This document shows, one piece after another, positions 1 to 12,544 of a stretch of 64,000 bases of DNA. Source of the stretch: Littorina saxatilis (taxonomy: Eukaryota > Mollusca > Gastropoda > Littorinimorpha > Littorinidae); NCBI RefSeq assembly GCF_037325665.1, contig NC_090261.1, positions 16,879,852 through 16,943,851 of the forward strand, read 5' to 3'. The stretch's first letter is position 1. Each line of letters starts with the position of its first letter. Made by a program: the position numbers and the translations under genes. The notes under the pieces are model-generated. The model was not told the origin of the DNA. It was given only the letters and a program-made list of their open reading frames with translations, and did no database searches.

Positions 1-114
1 GTGTGTATGTGTGTGTGTGTTTGTATGTATTTGTGCGAGTGCCTGCCTGCCTGTGTGTGCGTGCGTGCGGGTATAATTGCGCGTCTGTTCCTTCATACGT
101 TTGTTTGCGTGTGC

Positions 115-170
<56 letters not shown>

Positions 171-263
171 GTGTGTGTGTTTGTGCATGTGTGTGTGTGT
201 GTGTTCGATGTTATGTGTGTGTTCGACGGTGTGTGTGTGTTCGACGGTGTGTGTGTGTTCGAC

Positions 264-297
<34 letters not shown>

Positions 298-319
298 CGA
301 CATTATGTGTGTGTTGGAC

Positions 320-374
<55 letters not shown>

Positions 375-405
375 GTTCGACGGTGTGTGTGTGTGTGTGC
401 ACCCT
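1..405. repeat. compound (GT)n microsatellite with interspersed TTCGACGG
   Basis: Almost pure GT/CA dinucleotide repeat broken by short GC runs and by a recurring TTCGACGG (or TTCGACAT) interruption at about 206, 240, 258, 297 and 378. Long open frames across it encode only Cys-Val or Thr-His runs and are artefacts. The interruption also appears, inverted, near 9315, so the array belongs to a dispersed repeat and is not only random slippage. Confidence 0.95.
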
Positions 406-1715
406 GTGACAAATGGATTTGTACATAGTTCAGTCTAAAATTTGTTTAACAAATATGTACGGATTAGCTTGCCATACTTTTGGTTCGCATGGCTTGACTG
501 CGTGAGGGAAGTATCACCTGTTGAAATGGGGTGATCTGATTTTGCAAACTATATTTTCATTGGATACTGGGTTTTAAGACTGACCAATGAGAGAGGAGAT
601 TGCTAACAGGAAGGTAGCCATATTGGTTGTGTTTAAGCAGAACATTGCTGGAAGTGGGGGCAGTCAGACGTCTCTGTTCGTGTCTCCACGTTTATTCAGA
701 ATGTTGCTCAAGTGACATTGAGGTCGATTGTTATACGACTCATGTTTTGGATGAATCAGGTGTGATTCAATGCTGTGAATATACAGGTATTTATTGAATT
801 GTATTTTGCTCAGAAATCTTGACTTGTGAAATAACTGTGAAAGTAATGTTGTGAATTGGGTTGGAGATGTGTGAGCTGTTGTCAGCCATTTTGGAAAGGA
901 ATGTTTTATGTTCTTTTGTAATGGGAGTAATTTGTAAATGAGTTGTTGTAATACTGTAACAGCATAAGCTAGTTGACGGATGAATGAATAGTATTGAGTA
1001 AGAGTGGAATTATTATTTTGTGGAGAAGTTTATCTAAGAATTGAGTGGTTGAGACTTACGGTAGCATAAACTTTTTACACAGCACCCCGGTGGGAGAGAG
1101 GATGCCCTCGGCTGTGGGGAAGATGGAAGAAGACTGGCATCCCCTCCTTGGCGCCACGGATCGTTTGATTGTGGGCGCAAGGTTGTAACGCAGCGCAGGA
1201 ATTCTGGGACCCGGTGGAACCCCACCCCATATCACCTGTCATTGGCGTGATATTGGATCCAGCAATGAACCCGCTGAATTGTGAGTAGTCAATGTATTGT
1301 GAATTACCACTGGAGAATACGTAACATGTAAAATGTGCGTAACAAGATACTGTAATTAACAGGAAACATGATTAACAGAAGGATTGTGTGAAACAAGTGA
1401 CGACGTCATCGAGAAACGGTTATTCTTCCACGTGCTACATAAGCTATTATAATTATTATTATAATGAATGCAAGAGATTGTTGATTGTATGAGAGATATC
1501 ATATTTGTATTTTTGTTGTGATGTTTTGAATACAGGTACGAGGGCAAAGGGCAGTAATCGTGTTTCAGTCTTTGTGCCTAGTTTGAGTGTTGTGTTTGTG
1601 TGAGACGAAGTGAGTTAGTAAACAGAGTAGAACACGCATTTTTCTGATAGAGTAATTAATACACACAGACACTTTCACGTAAATACCCTCCGTAACACAC
1701 CCCCCATCCCCCCTT
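406..1715. other. gene-free stretch, nothing supported
   Basis: I see no coding exon, tRNA-like unit or clear transposon end. Short frames have no recognisable domain. A GC-richer patch near 1080-1230 has no family resemblance I can name. The stretch starts TGTGAC near 404 and ends near AACACA at about 1700, so an old retroelement terminal repeat is possible but unsupported. Confidence 0.5.
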
Positions 1716-1860
1716 ACCACACACTATTATGAGCTGAGTATTTGTGCCTCGATATTTTATTGATGTTCTTACGTTTTATGTTGTTTATTATGATTCACCA
1801 CACCCAAGTTTCTCGTAATTGAGATAATACAGTGTTCTATGTCTATGTCTAACACACATG
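1716..1860 (+). repeat. dispersed repeat, left copy of an inverted pair
   Basis: This stretch recurs in inverted orientation at about 9150-9300, with the shared core CTCGATATTTTATT followed by TTACGTTTTATGTTGTTT and by TTCACCACACCC. By eye identity is about 85 percent. Both copies adjoin C- or G-rich runs and CA repeats. Confidence 0.7.
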
Positions 1861-2164
1861 CACACACGCGCGTAGGCTAAACAAATCCAATCTTGACTTT
1901 CAACTTTAACATACATCCTGTTCACAATTCACGAGGACAACAAAATGTACAAATACCAAAGTACAACAATTTATCTTTTGTAAAAATTCGGACACACATT
2001 TTCCCAATTCATATGAAAGTCACTGAACTTATCTTCTTTTCACTACACCTTATAATTATCTTGATTCTTCAAACACTGATTGATTTCTGCCTTTTCAAAT
2101 TTACCAGTAACCCAAACGTTCGCTCTAACCAACCTATTTTGTCCAAAACAGTTTTACCGATACA

Positions 2165-2700
2165 CAATCATTAAAAAAAAGAAGAGGTTTAACATAACCG
2201 ACTTCGCTACCACATAAACAAAAAATTTTTTATTCTCCCCAACATTCTGGTGAACAAAATCATTATTAGAGACAGTCATTCAATTTCAAGACAATCATCA
2301 CAGCTTTGAACCCAGAAGCAACAACTATAGTAAAAGCTACAGCGCGATCAACGTTCGCCCATTTACGAACTCGCGATGAGATTTGTTTCCTCTGGTCACC
2401 AAACCTACTGTTTACAAACGCATGCGCACTAATTGGGATTCCCCCAATTTCCTCGACCTTGACCTCAGAACTCTCGAAGTCACTACTTCGGCTTTCAATT
2501 TAGCTCTTGCATACCGAGTAGCTGGCAACTTTGCTTCAGAAGTTCCCACTTTCAATGTTAATTTGCAGGGTCTCTCACTTGACATCATTATACGACGATA
2601 TTGCTTCTTAAATGTCCTTACCCATCCAAAAGAAACCTCCAACGCATACTACAATTGCAGGACATTCCTGTTTTTAAGGCAGCTCATTGGGAAATGAGCT
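2165..2700. repeat. dispersed repeat family A, diverged copy 1
   Basis: The core 'GAACTCGCGATGAGATTTGT' at about 2366 and the following 'GGGATTCCCCCAATTT' recur at 3900-4370 and 11765-12215. Copy 1 is clearly more diverged than the other two. There is no coding potential or recognisable end, so the family is unclassified. Confidence 0.75.
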
Positions 2701-2956
2701 CAGACAGAATATCGAAGACGTGAAATGCGTCAATCGAGCAACTGTCGTAACTTGGCTACAATGAGACGGTCGGCTACCTTGCACCGTAGACTGACAAACT
2801 GTGACATTTTTGTTTAATTTAGGTGAAATGCTTGAAACAGAGTGGCTCAAAAGCGACAGTTCGATCAGTTACTAACCGAAAAAAACGTGCTCGAGTCATT
2901 CGGCGAAGGTGGCGAGCTTTCAAACCATCACGACAGAATAACTCATATTACACCTT

Positions 2957-3165
2957 TCTTTCTTTCTTTATTTGGTGTTTAACGTCGTTTTCAACCACGA
3001 AGGTTATATCGCGACGGATATTACACCTTTTCATAACGCTTTTTTTCACACGAGTAGCATGGTGCAGTGGTTACGGATTCGGAAATTCGATCCGGCGCTC
3101 CAGGTTCAAGTGCCGCTGGGAGCAAAAATATTGTTTTTATTTTTTTTTTTTTATCTTTTTCTTTA
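2957..3165. mobile_element. SINE fragments: 3' tail piece plus tRNA-like head
   Basis: 2957-3022 matches the (TTTC)n TTTATTTGGTGTTTAACG end of the SINE family seen whole at 58874 and 61601. Immediately after, 3053-3115 looks like a tRNA-derived head, with an A-box-like TGGTGCAGTGG and a B-box-like GGTTCAAGTGCC, followed by a T-rich run. The two pieces are probably separate insertions. Confidence 0.55.
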
Positions 3166-3423
3166 TAGGCCTCAATTGCATTCGCTGCAACAACCGGTTT
3201 TTTGTCTCTGTGTTCATTTTTTTTTAGTTGCGTAAAGAAACTGTCCTATGCTTTCACAAAAAATCCAATCTTGACTTTAATATAAAAAACAGGGAAAAAA
3301 AAGATCAATAAAGACGGATGCTCCCCGATAACAACAACAAACACAAAAAAACAAAAACAAGAGACGAAGCCTTCAAGGCTCACGTAAGAAATCGACAAAC
3401 AGTAACACAAACTCAATCACTCC

Positions 3424-3549
<126 letters not shown>

Positions 3550-3899
3550 GCATAGGTGAAACTATGCAAGAAAGCGAGACCCTGGATCTGCCAAGAAGTC
3601 TCGGCCCGCTCACAATAACAATGACCGAGACTTTCAGTAATTCCTTTGCGTGACGTCTAACCCTCTTACGTCATACTGTGACGTCTTCAAATAGTTTCTA
3701 TCACACACGTCGAACACTTTTGACCGAGACTGACGTAATCCATAGACTCGGAAATGTTAAAGTTTCTACCACAGACATACACACATACATACATACGCAC
3801 GCACGCACGCACGCACGCACGCACAGACAGACAAAGTTTATCATCGCATAGGCTACACTTACGTGAGCCAAAAAGAGAGGCAAAAAAGAAAGCGTTGAA

Positions 3900-4370
3900 G
3901 CTGCTTGCATGCAACTGAGATAAGAAAAAAAAAATTAAAAAAAAGGAGAAAATGTTTTCAACATAATCATCTATTTTTCTCCCTAACATTCAGGTCAACA
4001 AAGTCATTGTCATAGCTAGGCAGTCATTCGATTCCAAGACAATCATCACAGGTTTGAACCGACCCTTTCGTTTAACCATTCAAAAAACAACAGCAATAAC
4101 GCTGTTAGTACTACAGCGCGCTCAACGTTCACCCTTTTGAACTCGCGATGAGATTTGTTTCTTCTGGTCGCCAAGCTTACCGTTAACAAACGCATGTACT
4201 AGTTGGGATTCCCCCAATTTTCGCGACCTTGACCGAATACTCTCAAAGTCAGCACTACGGCGTTCATGCATAGGGAACAGTTAGAAAGTTAACTTCGGGA
4301 GTTCCCACTTTCAAAAGAGGCCTCTACTTCCAGTGTTTCTGACTTCCAGTTCATGCATACGGGCCCAGCA
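3900..4370. repeat. dispersed repeat family A, copy 2
   Basis: Closely similar to 11765-12215, from an A-rich run through the shared core to the terminal 'CATGCATACGGGCCCA'. It follows a (ACGC)n and CA-repeat tract, as does the copy at 11765, so the microsatellite seems to travel with the element. Confidence 0.8.
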
Positions 4371-4973
4371 GTGGACCGCTCACTTGGCTTTTTACCTGCG
4401 CCCGCGTCGCAGCAGCGCTCTTCACTAGCTCTTACCGCCTCTGCCCCATCCACGTCCCTTGTTTGTTATAGCTGGCTGCGCTTTTTCATAATTTTGTATC
4501 TGACTCTGTACCGAAGGATTATGCATACGTTCTGTGAAATTTTATGTGTACCTTATATGGAAAACGTATTGTTGTTATTGTGTAATAGGGGTGCTAGTTT
4601 TAAATTTGTTAAACCCCAAGTGTTCTTAAATAATATGTGATTTTTTTCCCTATGAAATTAAAAAACTTGCCTTCGGTTTTTGACACCCAAAAGGAACTTC
4701 TTGTCACATAAATTGTATGGTTGTGGTTATGATGGTGTGTGTGTGTGTGTGGGTCTGTATATGTGTGTGGGTGCGTGTGTGTGTGGGTGTGAGTTCCCGT
4801 TAGTGTGTTGTATCCTTCTATAAGTGCGTGTGTGTGAGCGTGCTTGGTTGCGTAAAAGTACTAGTTTAATTAAATTGAATTGAATTTAAATGTATTTTTC
4901 AAGGGTGACAGAATAAGCATGCAAACATGCTTTTTTCATCCGGCCCTAAAGAGGTTACTCAATAACAAGAAGA
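4371..4973. other. gene-free stretch with interrupted GT repeat
   Basis: Holds a degenerate GT/GTGC tract at about 4735-4850 and AT-rich sequence. I see no gene, tRNA-like unit or transposon end. Confidence 0.6.
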
Positions 4974-5850
4974 AACAAGTCGCGTAAGGCGAAAATACAA
5001 CATTTAGTCAAGTAGCTGTCGAACTCACAGAATAAAACGGAACGCAATGCAACGCAGCAAGACCGTATACTCGTAGCATCGTCAGTCCACCGCTCATGGC
5101 AAAGGCAGTGAAATTGACAAGAAGAGCGGGGTAGTAGTTGCGCTAAGAAGGATAGCACGCTTTTCTGTACCTCTCTTCGTTTTAACTTTCTGAGCTTGTT
5201 TTTAATCCAAACATATCATATCTATATGTTTTTGGAATCAAGAACCGACAAGGAATAAGATGAAAGTGTTTTTAAATTGATTTCGACAATTTAATTTTGA
5301 TAATAATTTTTATATATTTAATTTTCAGAGCTTGTTTTTAATCCAAATATAACATATTTATATGTTTTTGGAATCAGCAAATGATGGACAATAAGATGAA
5401 CGTAAATTTGGATCGTTTTATAAAAAAACATATTTTATTTACAATTTTCAGATTTTTAATGACCAAAGTCATTAATTAATGTTTAAGCCACCACGCTGAA
5501 ATGCAATACCGAAGTCCGGGCTTCGTCGAACAATACTTGACCAAAATTTCAATCAATTTGGTTGAAAAATGAGGGCGTGACAGTGCCGCCTCAACTTTCA
5601 CGAAAAGCCGGATATGACGTCATCAAAGACATTTATCAAAAAAATGAAAAAAACGTATGGGGATATCATACCCAGGAACTTTCATGTCAAATTTCATAAA
5701 GATCGGTCCAGTAGTTTGGTCTGAATCGCTCTACACGCACGCACGCACGCACACACGCACGCACACACGCACACACATACACCACGACCCTCGTTTCGAT
5801 TCCCCCTCGATGTTAAAACATTTAGTCAAAACTTGACTAAATGTAAAAAG
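4974..5850 (+). mobile_element. hairpin-ended repeat family B, copy a
   Basis: Non-coding element of about 880 bp. It starts AACAAGTCGCGTAAGGCG and ends with a hairpin whose 12-bp arms are ACATTTAGTCAA and TTGACTAAATGT. An internal short tandem repeat (ACGC/CA) sits about 60 bp from the hairpin end. The same element recurs inverted at 12431, 13321 and 15635 and as fragments at 18248, 24420 and 33660. The terminal hairpin suggests a non-autonomous rolling-circle or foldback element. The superfamily is unproven. Confidence 0.8.
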
Positions 5851-5898
5851 AGTTAAGGTAACTACAGTACAATTTACATAATTAATATGTCCAGCAAT

Positions 5899-5902
<4 letters not shown>

Positions 5903-5946
<44 letters not shown>
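5903..5946. repeat. (GA)n microsatellite
   Basis: Run of AG dinucleotides, about 22 units. Confidence 0.95.
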
Positions 5947-5949
<3 letters not shown>

Positions 5950-6972
5950 CAGATGATCATGATCATGATGTAACTTTATTTTTGCAGGTTAGAGGTTTAA
6001 GGACAAGACGGGCAGAGCTGTTTTGAATGCCGTTGCAGACGATAGATCTATAGAAGAAGATGCTTCATTAACTGCTCACTCGCACCAGAAGCAATTCCTC
6101 GCCTTGTCAAAGATTTTGTTCAGAAGAAACACTTACTAGTTGTGAAACCGTCGTATTAATCCAAAGTATACGACCATGCTGGTATGTTATACCGCACGAT
6201 GTGTGTCAGTTTATTGAATGACTGTCTTCACCAGTGTGATTTTAGACAAACTGGTTTTCTTCTTAACAGGACAATGTAATACAATGTAATTTAATTAATT
6301 TGTCCCTCGACAATGACAGACATAATGTCAGGGTTCGGCTCATGAACACACTTACTGGCATCTTCACAGCAAGGCGGCTACTCAAAACTAGTAAACGCGT
6401 TGAAGATCGACTTTTTATCCTGATTAATCACATCGAGGTGTGTGGTTATAATCAAGTAAGGGTGCGATATTTTTTGCTGCTCACCGGGCCCTCTCCCTGT
6501 CTGTACGCATGTCTCGGTGAATTAAACGTTTAAACGTTAGGCAAACACACCACAAGTGCGGGTAGCATCACAGATACACGGTAGAGATCTCCCTTCCTTG
6601 GGAACATAAAAAATATTTGAGCAGCAGGTCCAATTTCGACTCTTTACATTCTGTGAGAATGATCAAGCATGCTTGCATGATAGGATTTACCTCCTTAGAA
6701 ATGTCCTGAACTTTCCTGAACCCGTCCGGGTAATTTATTCTACTTCACTCCAGAATATTACTGCCATGATGTGCTTGCTACTGTTGAACAGTATGCGCTG
6801 TGCTGGCCTTGCACAATACGTATAGGTTGTATTCCGTAATAGGGACTGTCAGAATCTGAGAAAGGAAAAAATAAATCAAGAAACTAAAACCCAGGTGCAC
6901 ATCTGTGGCTCCTTGGCAGCGTGCATGCATATTATCTTTTTCTTGCATCTTGCCATCTCTGTGGTGTGGCGA

Positions 6973-7024
<52 letters not shown>

Positions 7025-7399
7025 TTACATCCATTCGTACCCCTTCATCTCTCAAATATGACCTTCTCTTGTCTACTGGCTCGGAAGATTTATTCTACTC
7101 CCAAATAGCACTTCTTTGCACCTCTTATGACTCCTTCGTCCTCTAGAATCCCGTACCCATACCAAATACAAGCTGATTTGGTGAAATAAAGCACATTTCT
7201 ACTTGCAAAACCCATCGAACAGCCATTTCCGGTGCTCGATCGCCGACATTTTCAGCTTTGAAGGCTATTTACGGGCAAATATCAATCGCTCCCTGACTTT
7301 TCGAGAAACAAATTTAGTCATCGCTGAATCAGTAGCTTACCATAAATCCCGACATAAATCAAACAGTACTTAGAAAGCAGACAAAACTGGCCTTCACAC
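5947..7399. other. gene-free stretch
   Basis: No exon with recognisable protein similarity. A 77-codon open frame at 6300-6533 is ordinary for this length and I do not call it a gene. A (CA)n run lies at 6977-7021. Confidence 0.55.
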
Positions 7400-8817
7400 G
7401 TGTCAGGCGCCGCCTTCGGCTTCCGCTCGGCCTTTGACCGGTTATCCCCCGTGAAGATTGATCCCGACAAAGTCTCAGCGATCTCAAACTTTCCCCGACC
7501 AGAGAATGTCCCAGAGTTGAGACGGTTTCTGGGAATGGTCAACCATGTGGGGCGGGGATGTAGCTCAGTCGGTAGCGCGCTGGATTTGTATCCAGTTGGC
7601 CGCTGTCAGCGTGAGTTCGTCCCCACGTTCGGCGAGAGATTTATTTCTCAGAGTCAACTTTGTGTGCAGACTCTCCTCGATGTCCGAACACCCCCGTGAG
7701 TACACGCAAGCGCAAGACCAAGTGCGCACGAAAAAGATCCTGTAATCCATGTCAGAGTTCGGTGGGTTATAGAAACACGAAAATACCCAGCATGCTTCCT
7801 CCGAAAACGGCGTATGGCTGCCTAAATGGCGGGGAAAAAAACGGTCATACACGTAAAAATTCCACTCGTGCAAAAAACACGAGTGTACGTGGGAGTTTCA
7901 GCCCACGAACGCAGAAGAAGAACTCAACCATGTCGGCAAGTTTGCTCCCAAACTAGCAGAAACAACCAAGCCCCTGAGAGATCTTCTAAAGAAGGAGAAC
8001 GACTGGACATGGGAAGTAGCACAAGAACAGGCATTTCAAACTCTCAAGAAGCAGCTGAGCTCAGCGCCAGTGCTCGCCCACTACGATTCGCAGAAACCAA
8101 TCAAGATATCTACTGATGCATCTTCCTACGGTATGGGAGGCGTACTTCTGCAGAAAGAAGGGGAGGAATGGAAGCCAGTGTTTTATGCTTCAAGATCAAT
8201 GACCAGCACAGAACAGATACGCCCAGGTAGAGAAAGAAGCTCTCGCCATAACCTGGTGCTGTGAAAAGTTTGCTGATTTCTTGGTTTGTCGACCTGTGAA
8301 ATGACTTTCGTGACAAAGCGTGATCGTGTTTCGGTGTTTTTGGTTTCGTTCTTTTCGAGAAAACGCGATAATTGATGTTCGGTTTGACAGTTTGTTTGTT
8401 AAATAAGCAGTACTTAAATAAGGCAGTATTACAAAACTTCTAGTCAAATGGTTTTGATTATAGTGATGTTCGGTTTAACATTTTGTTTGTGAAGTAAGCA
8501 ATATTTCAGTAATGCAGTATTATTCTACTTCTAGTCTTATGTTAAAATCTTCAGAAACCCAGAAAGGGGGATGTAGTGTTAGTCTGTATTCTAGTAATAA
8601 GACACCTTACATAGTTTCTGGTATTCGGACTTCCTGTACTTGGGTACCATTTTGAATACACCATGTGCTCCACCTAACTGACTCTTGTGTGTCCGAATGA
8701 ATGCTTTCCTGTCACTCACAGTCACACAACCACTCGCAACCATCTAACTGACTCTTGTGTGTCCGAATGAATGCTTTCCTGTCACTCACAGTCACACAAC
8801 CACTCGCAACCATCTAA
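7400..8817 (+). mobile_element. Ty3/gypsy LTR retrotransposon fossil, 3' part
   Basis: Two short stretches resemble the reverse transcriptase-RNase H junction of Ty3/gypsy elements: around 7450-7548 a segment ending RRFLGMVNHVG, and around 7935-8260 one with FAPKLAETTKPLRDLL and the RNase H-type STDASSYGMGG. A purine run just before 8571 precedes TGTAGTGTT, a plausible polypurine tract and 3' LTR start. The LTR would run to about 8817 and contains a 70-bp direct duplication (8674-8743 and 8744-8813). The relic is broken in several places and lacks most of the element. It also carries a SINE. Treated as a fossil of moderate age. Confidence 0.8.
7549..7923 (+). mobile_element. tRNA-derived SINE inserted in the gypsy fossil
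   Basis: The head is tRNA-like: an A-box TAGCTCAGTCGGTAG at 7560 and a B-box-like GAGTTCGTCCCC at 7613. A unique body and a GAAGAAGAA tail follow. It is bounded by an exact 10-bp target-site duplication, TCAACCATGT, at 7539-7548 and 7924-7933. Removing it restores continuity of the host sequence at the insertion point, so it is younger than the gypsy relic. A similar CAGAAGAAGAAG tail ends a short tRNA-like remnant near 38400-38450. Confidence 0.88.
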
Positions 8818-9350
8818 CACCACAAAACGAACTCGTTTTTGTCCACAACCAAAGCTTTTATCACACAAAAATGGCTATATATGACAGCTAAGACCGTATT
8901 TGTTACATTTTGGCAGTGTTTACCCCGAGTTTCTACTGCAAACAAAAAATAATAGCAAAACCTCAAAGAATGTGTGAGTCCCCTAATATGGACCACCTTC
9001 AACAAATCGAAGAAAATAAAAGCTAAAGGCAATTTTAATTAATTCATTAAGAAGCTTGCTGAAAATAATCTACAACTAGCCATTTCACTTATTTTCACTC
9101 TGTTTTTGATAAGCTTCTTCAGTTTCCTGGTGTGATTCAAATAATGCTCTCATCAACCCGAAACAGACATAGAACACTTTATTATCTCAATTTTGAGAAA
9201 CTCGGGTGTGGTGAATCACAACAAACAACATAAAACGTAAGAAAATAAATAAAATATCGAGGCGCAAATAATCAACTCATAATTGGGGGGGGGGGGGGTG
9301 GGGGTGCACACACACCGTCGAACACACACACACACACACGCACGCAAACA
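8818..9350. repeat. inverted partner of the 1716 repeat, with G-run and CA repeat
   Basis: 9150-9300 is the inverted copy of 1716-1860. It is followed by a G-run at about 9284-9306 and CA repeats with the inverse of the TTCGACGG interruption (CCGTCGAA). 8990 has the motif CCTAATATGGACCAC, found again near 12323, which marks another dispersed repeat. No gene seen. Confidence 0.65.
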
Positions 9351-11299
9351 AGAATAATAATAATAATAATGAATGAGCATTTATATAGCGCAACATCATA
9401 ACTTTACAATTATGCTCTTTGCGCTTGACACATTTAAAATTAAAACACAGTTATACAAGCATTTACATCTACATTCATAGTCAACAACGCTTAATTAAAA
9501 GCATACACCATCAAACATACATTACAAAAGATTCTTCCACTAACTAAGTAATAAAAACATGAATAACATAGGTAGTAAAAAAACAAGGAAATACCAGCTG
9601 AATACCCTTAATCAAACAGAACATGTTATCAACAATGCTGAAAACAGTCCTAGATGTTTATATACATTATCACTAAAACAACAAATACACTACATTGTAG
9701 AATACTGATGGACTGGGAAAACAAAATCAGGGGTTGTATTTCATGAAGAGGTGCGTTTTAAGTGCTCGTTTGAATGCTTGGGGTGACTGAGAGTGGCGGA
9801 TGTGAAAGGGGAGAGAATTCCATTGTGTGGGTGCGCAGAAAGTAAAAGTGCGCTGTCCGTATGTTTTGGTTTTGGTGTGTGGCACTGGAATGGTAAGGAT
9901 GCGACAGTCAGAAGAGGCACGGAGTTGCTGGAGAATAGACGGTGAGGAGTTCAGAGAAGTAAGCAGGAGAGGAGCCAGAAAAGAAGTTAAAGCAGAGGGT
10001 GGACAGTTTGTAGTCAATGCGGGCTTGAATAGGTAACCAGTGCAGTGTGTGAAGAAGTGGTGTTGCGTGATCTCGTTTTCGTGCTTTGAGAATGAGGCGT
10101 GCTGCCGAGTTTTGGACTTTTTGTAGTTTATGCAGGAGGTACAGAGGACAGCCAGAGAGAAGAGAGTTGCAGTAGTCAAGTTTAGAAAGAACAAAGGCAC
10201 AGACAAGAGTGTTAGTTGTTTGAGAGGAGAGTGTGTGGCGAATGGTGCTGATCTTACGAAGCTCAAAATAAGCTGCTCTACAGACTAAAGATATATGTTT
10301 GTTAAGGGTCATGTCAGATGAAAGGGTGAATCCAAGGTTTCTAGCTGATGGTGAGAAAAGAATGTCGGTATTGCCTATTTGAACAGAAACAGGTTGGGGA
10401 GAGGGAAATGTAGTGTTCTTCTTTTTGCACAATAAGACTTCAGTCTTATCATCATTCAGCTTGAGTTTGTTATCGACCATCCAAGATTTAACATCAGTGA
10501 TGCATGTCTGAATGGTCTGGATGGCGGAATGTGTCTCTGCAGGGGGACTGGGTTTATACAGCTGGGTGTCATCAGCAAAAGACTGATTTAAAACAGAATG
10601 GTTTTGAATCAGTGTGGAGAGGGGCTTAGTGTACATGATGAAAAGGATGGGACCGAGTACTGAACCTTGAGGAACGCCGAAAGAAAGTGGGGCTGGAGCA
10701 GACATCTGGCCATCGACAAGCACAGCCTGAGTCCTGCCAATGAGATAGGACTCAAGCCATGCTAGCGGTGGACCGGATATGCCGTACAGAGTCTGAAGTC
10801 TATGGAGAAGCGTGACATGGTCAATCGTGTCGAACGCTGCAGAAAGGTCAAGTAGGGTAAGCACTGACACATCACCACCATCCAGAGCAGACAGAATGTC
10901 ACTGATTACTTTAAGTAGGGCTGTTTCAGTACAGTGAGAAGGGCGATAAGCGGACTGAGAGTGCGAGATCAAATCATGGGTGTTCAAATATGACAACAGC
11001 TGCTTCAAAACTACCTTTTCAAAAACTTTGGACAAGAATGATAAATTAGATACAGGACGATAATTCTTCAAAATATTGACATCAAGACTAGGTTTTTTGA
11101 GAAGTGGTTTGACAAGTGCAGTTTTGAACAATGATGGAAAAACACCAGATAACAGGCTATCATTGACAATTTGAGTAAGAGTTGGCAACAACACATCAAG
11201 ATTCTCAAAAAGCAGTGGTGTGGGTATGGCATCAAGTGGACAAGTTGTTGGTTTGGACTTCAGAATAATGGATTTAAGGTCACAATTATACCCGCACAA
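9351..11299 (-). mobile_element. 5'-truncated CR1/L2-like LINE with reverse transcriptase
   Basis: Reading down the minus strand from 11299, a 463-codon frame carries the reverse transcriptase motifs in order: NYRPVSNLSFLSKVFEKVV, LLDLSAAFDTIDH (motif A), GVPQGSVLGPILF (B), SFADDTQLY (catalytic FADD, C) and KLNDDKTEVLL (D). The C-terminal tail continues in another frame to 9727 (QWNSLPFHIRHSQSPQAF, ending HLFMKYNP), so there is about one frameshift near 9910-9990. There is no endonuclease domain, which is usual 5' truncation. The 3' end reads GCGCTATATAAATGCTCATT then (ATT)n, ending near 9351. This supports a CR1/L2-group element; the exact clade is not certain. The intact RT motifs suggest moderate youth. 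Confidence 0.92.
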
Positions 11300-11595
11300 T
11301 TATACCCGCACGCACGCACGCACAGGCACTCTCACAAATACATACAAACACTTTCACACACACACGCACACGCACGCACACACACACACACACACACAAC
11401 ACACACACACACACACACACACGCACCCTTCCCCCCACACACACACATGTGCACGCGTGCACTGCAAACGAATGAATGAATGAACAGACGCACACCTACA
11501 CACGCACGCACGCACGCACACACACGCACACTCTCACACACTCACACAAAGACACCCATTTACATAGAAACACCCCCCCCCCCCCCCCCCCCTAT
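11300..11595. repeat. compound CA/ACGC microsatellite ending in a C-run
   Basis: CA, ACGC and CTCACA repeats, then a C-run at about 11573-11591. It directly abuts the truncated 5' end of the LINE. Confidence 0.93.
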
Positions 11596-11764
11596 AAGCG
11601 GGGATGACATTTTAAGAGTAGTGGCCAGTGACCCAGAACGAACGAAAGTCAAAGCTGGCAACTCAGGTTTGTATTTAGGGAAATTTACACGAAATGCACG
11701 CACGAGATACAACTTTTCTTTCTATTTTCTATTTTTGGGACTTTCAAAGGTTGAAGCAAGCAGT

Positions 11765-12215
11765 TGAGATAAAAAAAAAAAATAAAAAAAAAACAAGTTC
11801 AACATAATCATTTACTCTTCTCCTAACATTCAAGCCAACAGTCATTTGTCATAGACAGTCATTCGATTCCAAGACAATCATCACAGGTTTGAACCGACCC
11901 TTTCGTTTAACCATTCAAAAAAAATTAGCAATAACGCTGTTCGTACTACAGCGCGCTCAACGTTCGCCTTTTTGAACTCGCGATGAGATTTGTTTCTTCT
12001 GGTGGCAAGCTTACCGTTAACAAACGCATGCGTACTAGTTAGAATTCCCCCAATTTTCGCGACCTTGATCGAATACTCTCGAAGTCACCACTCCGGCGTT
12101 CATGCATAGTGCTAGTGAACAGTTGGAAAGTTAAACTTCGGGAGTTCCCACTTCCAAAAGAGGCCTCTACTTCCAGTGTTGCTGACTTCCTCCTCATGCA
12201 TACGGGCCCAGATAG
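11765..12215. repeat. dispersed repeat family A, copy 3
   Basis: Near match to 3900-4370 over the whole length, including the A-rich start, the GCGATGAGATTTGTTTCTTC core and the CATGCATACGGGCCCA end. Confidence 0.85.
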
Positions 12216-12430
12216 AGAGATGACGTCCGGGGTATAATTTGTTTAAGTTAGTAGGCTATGTTTCTAATTTTTGATGAACTTCCACCCCAATAATACTTGA
12301 ATTCCTTATTAGGGGAAGGTTGCCTAATATGGACCACTTTTTGTTTCATGCTGATCATTAGCTTGTTTTCTTGCGAATGTTTTCATATTGTGTGTGGTAG
12401 TCATTTTCTCTTTAGGCCTTTTCTCTTCTT

Positions 12431-12513
12431 TTTTACATTTAGTCAAGTTATGACTAAATGTTTTAACATCGAGGGGGGAATCGAGACGAGGGTCGTGGTG
12501 TGTGTGTATGTGT

Positions 12514-12544
<31 letters not shown>

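Noticed and set aside
404-1700. Possible solo LTR
   Set aside because: Only weak TG/CA ends; no duplicate terminal repeat, target duplication or internal coding to support it.
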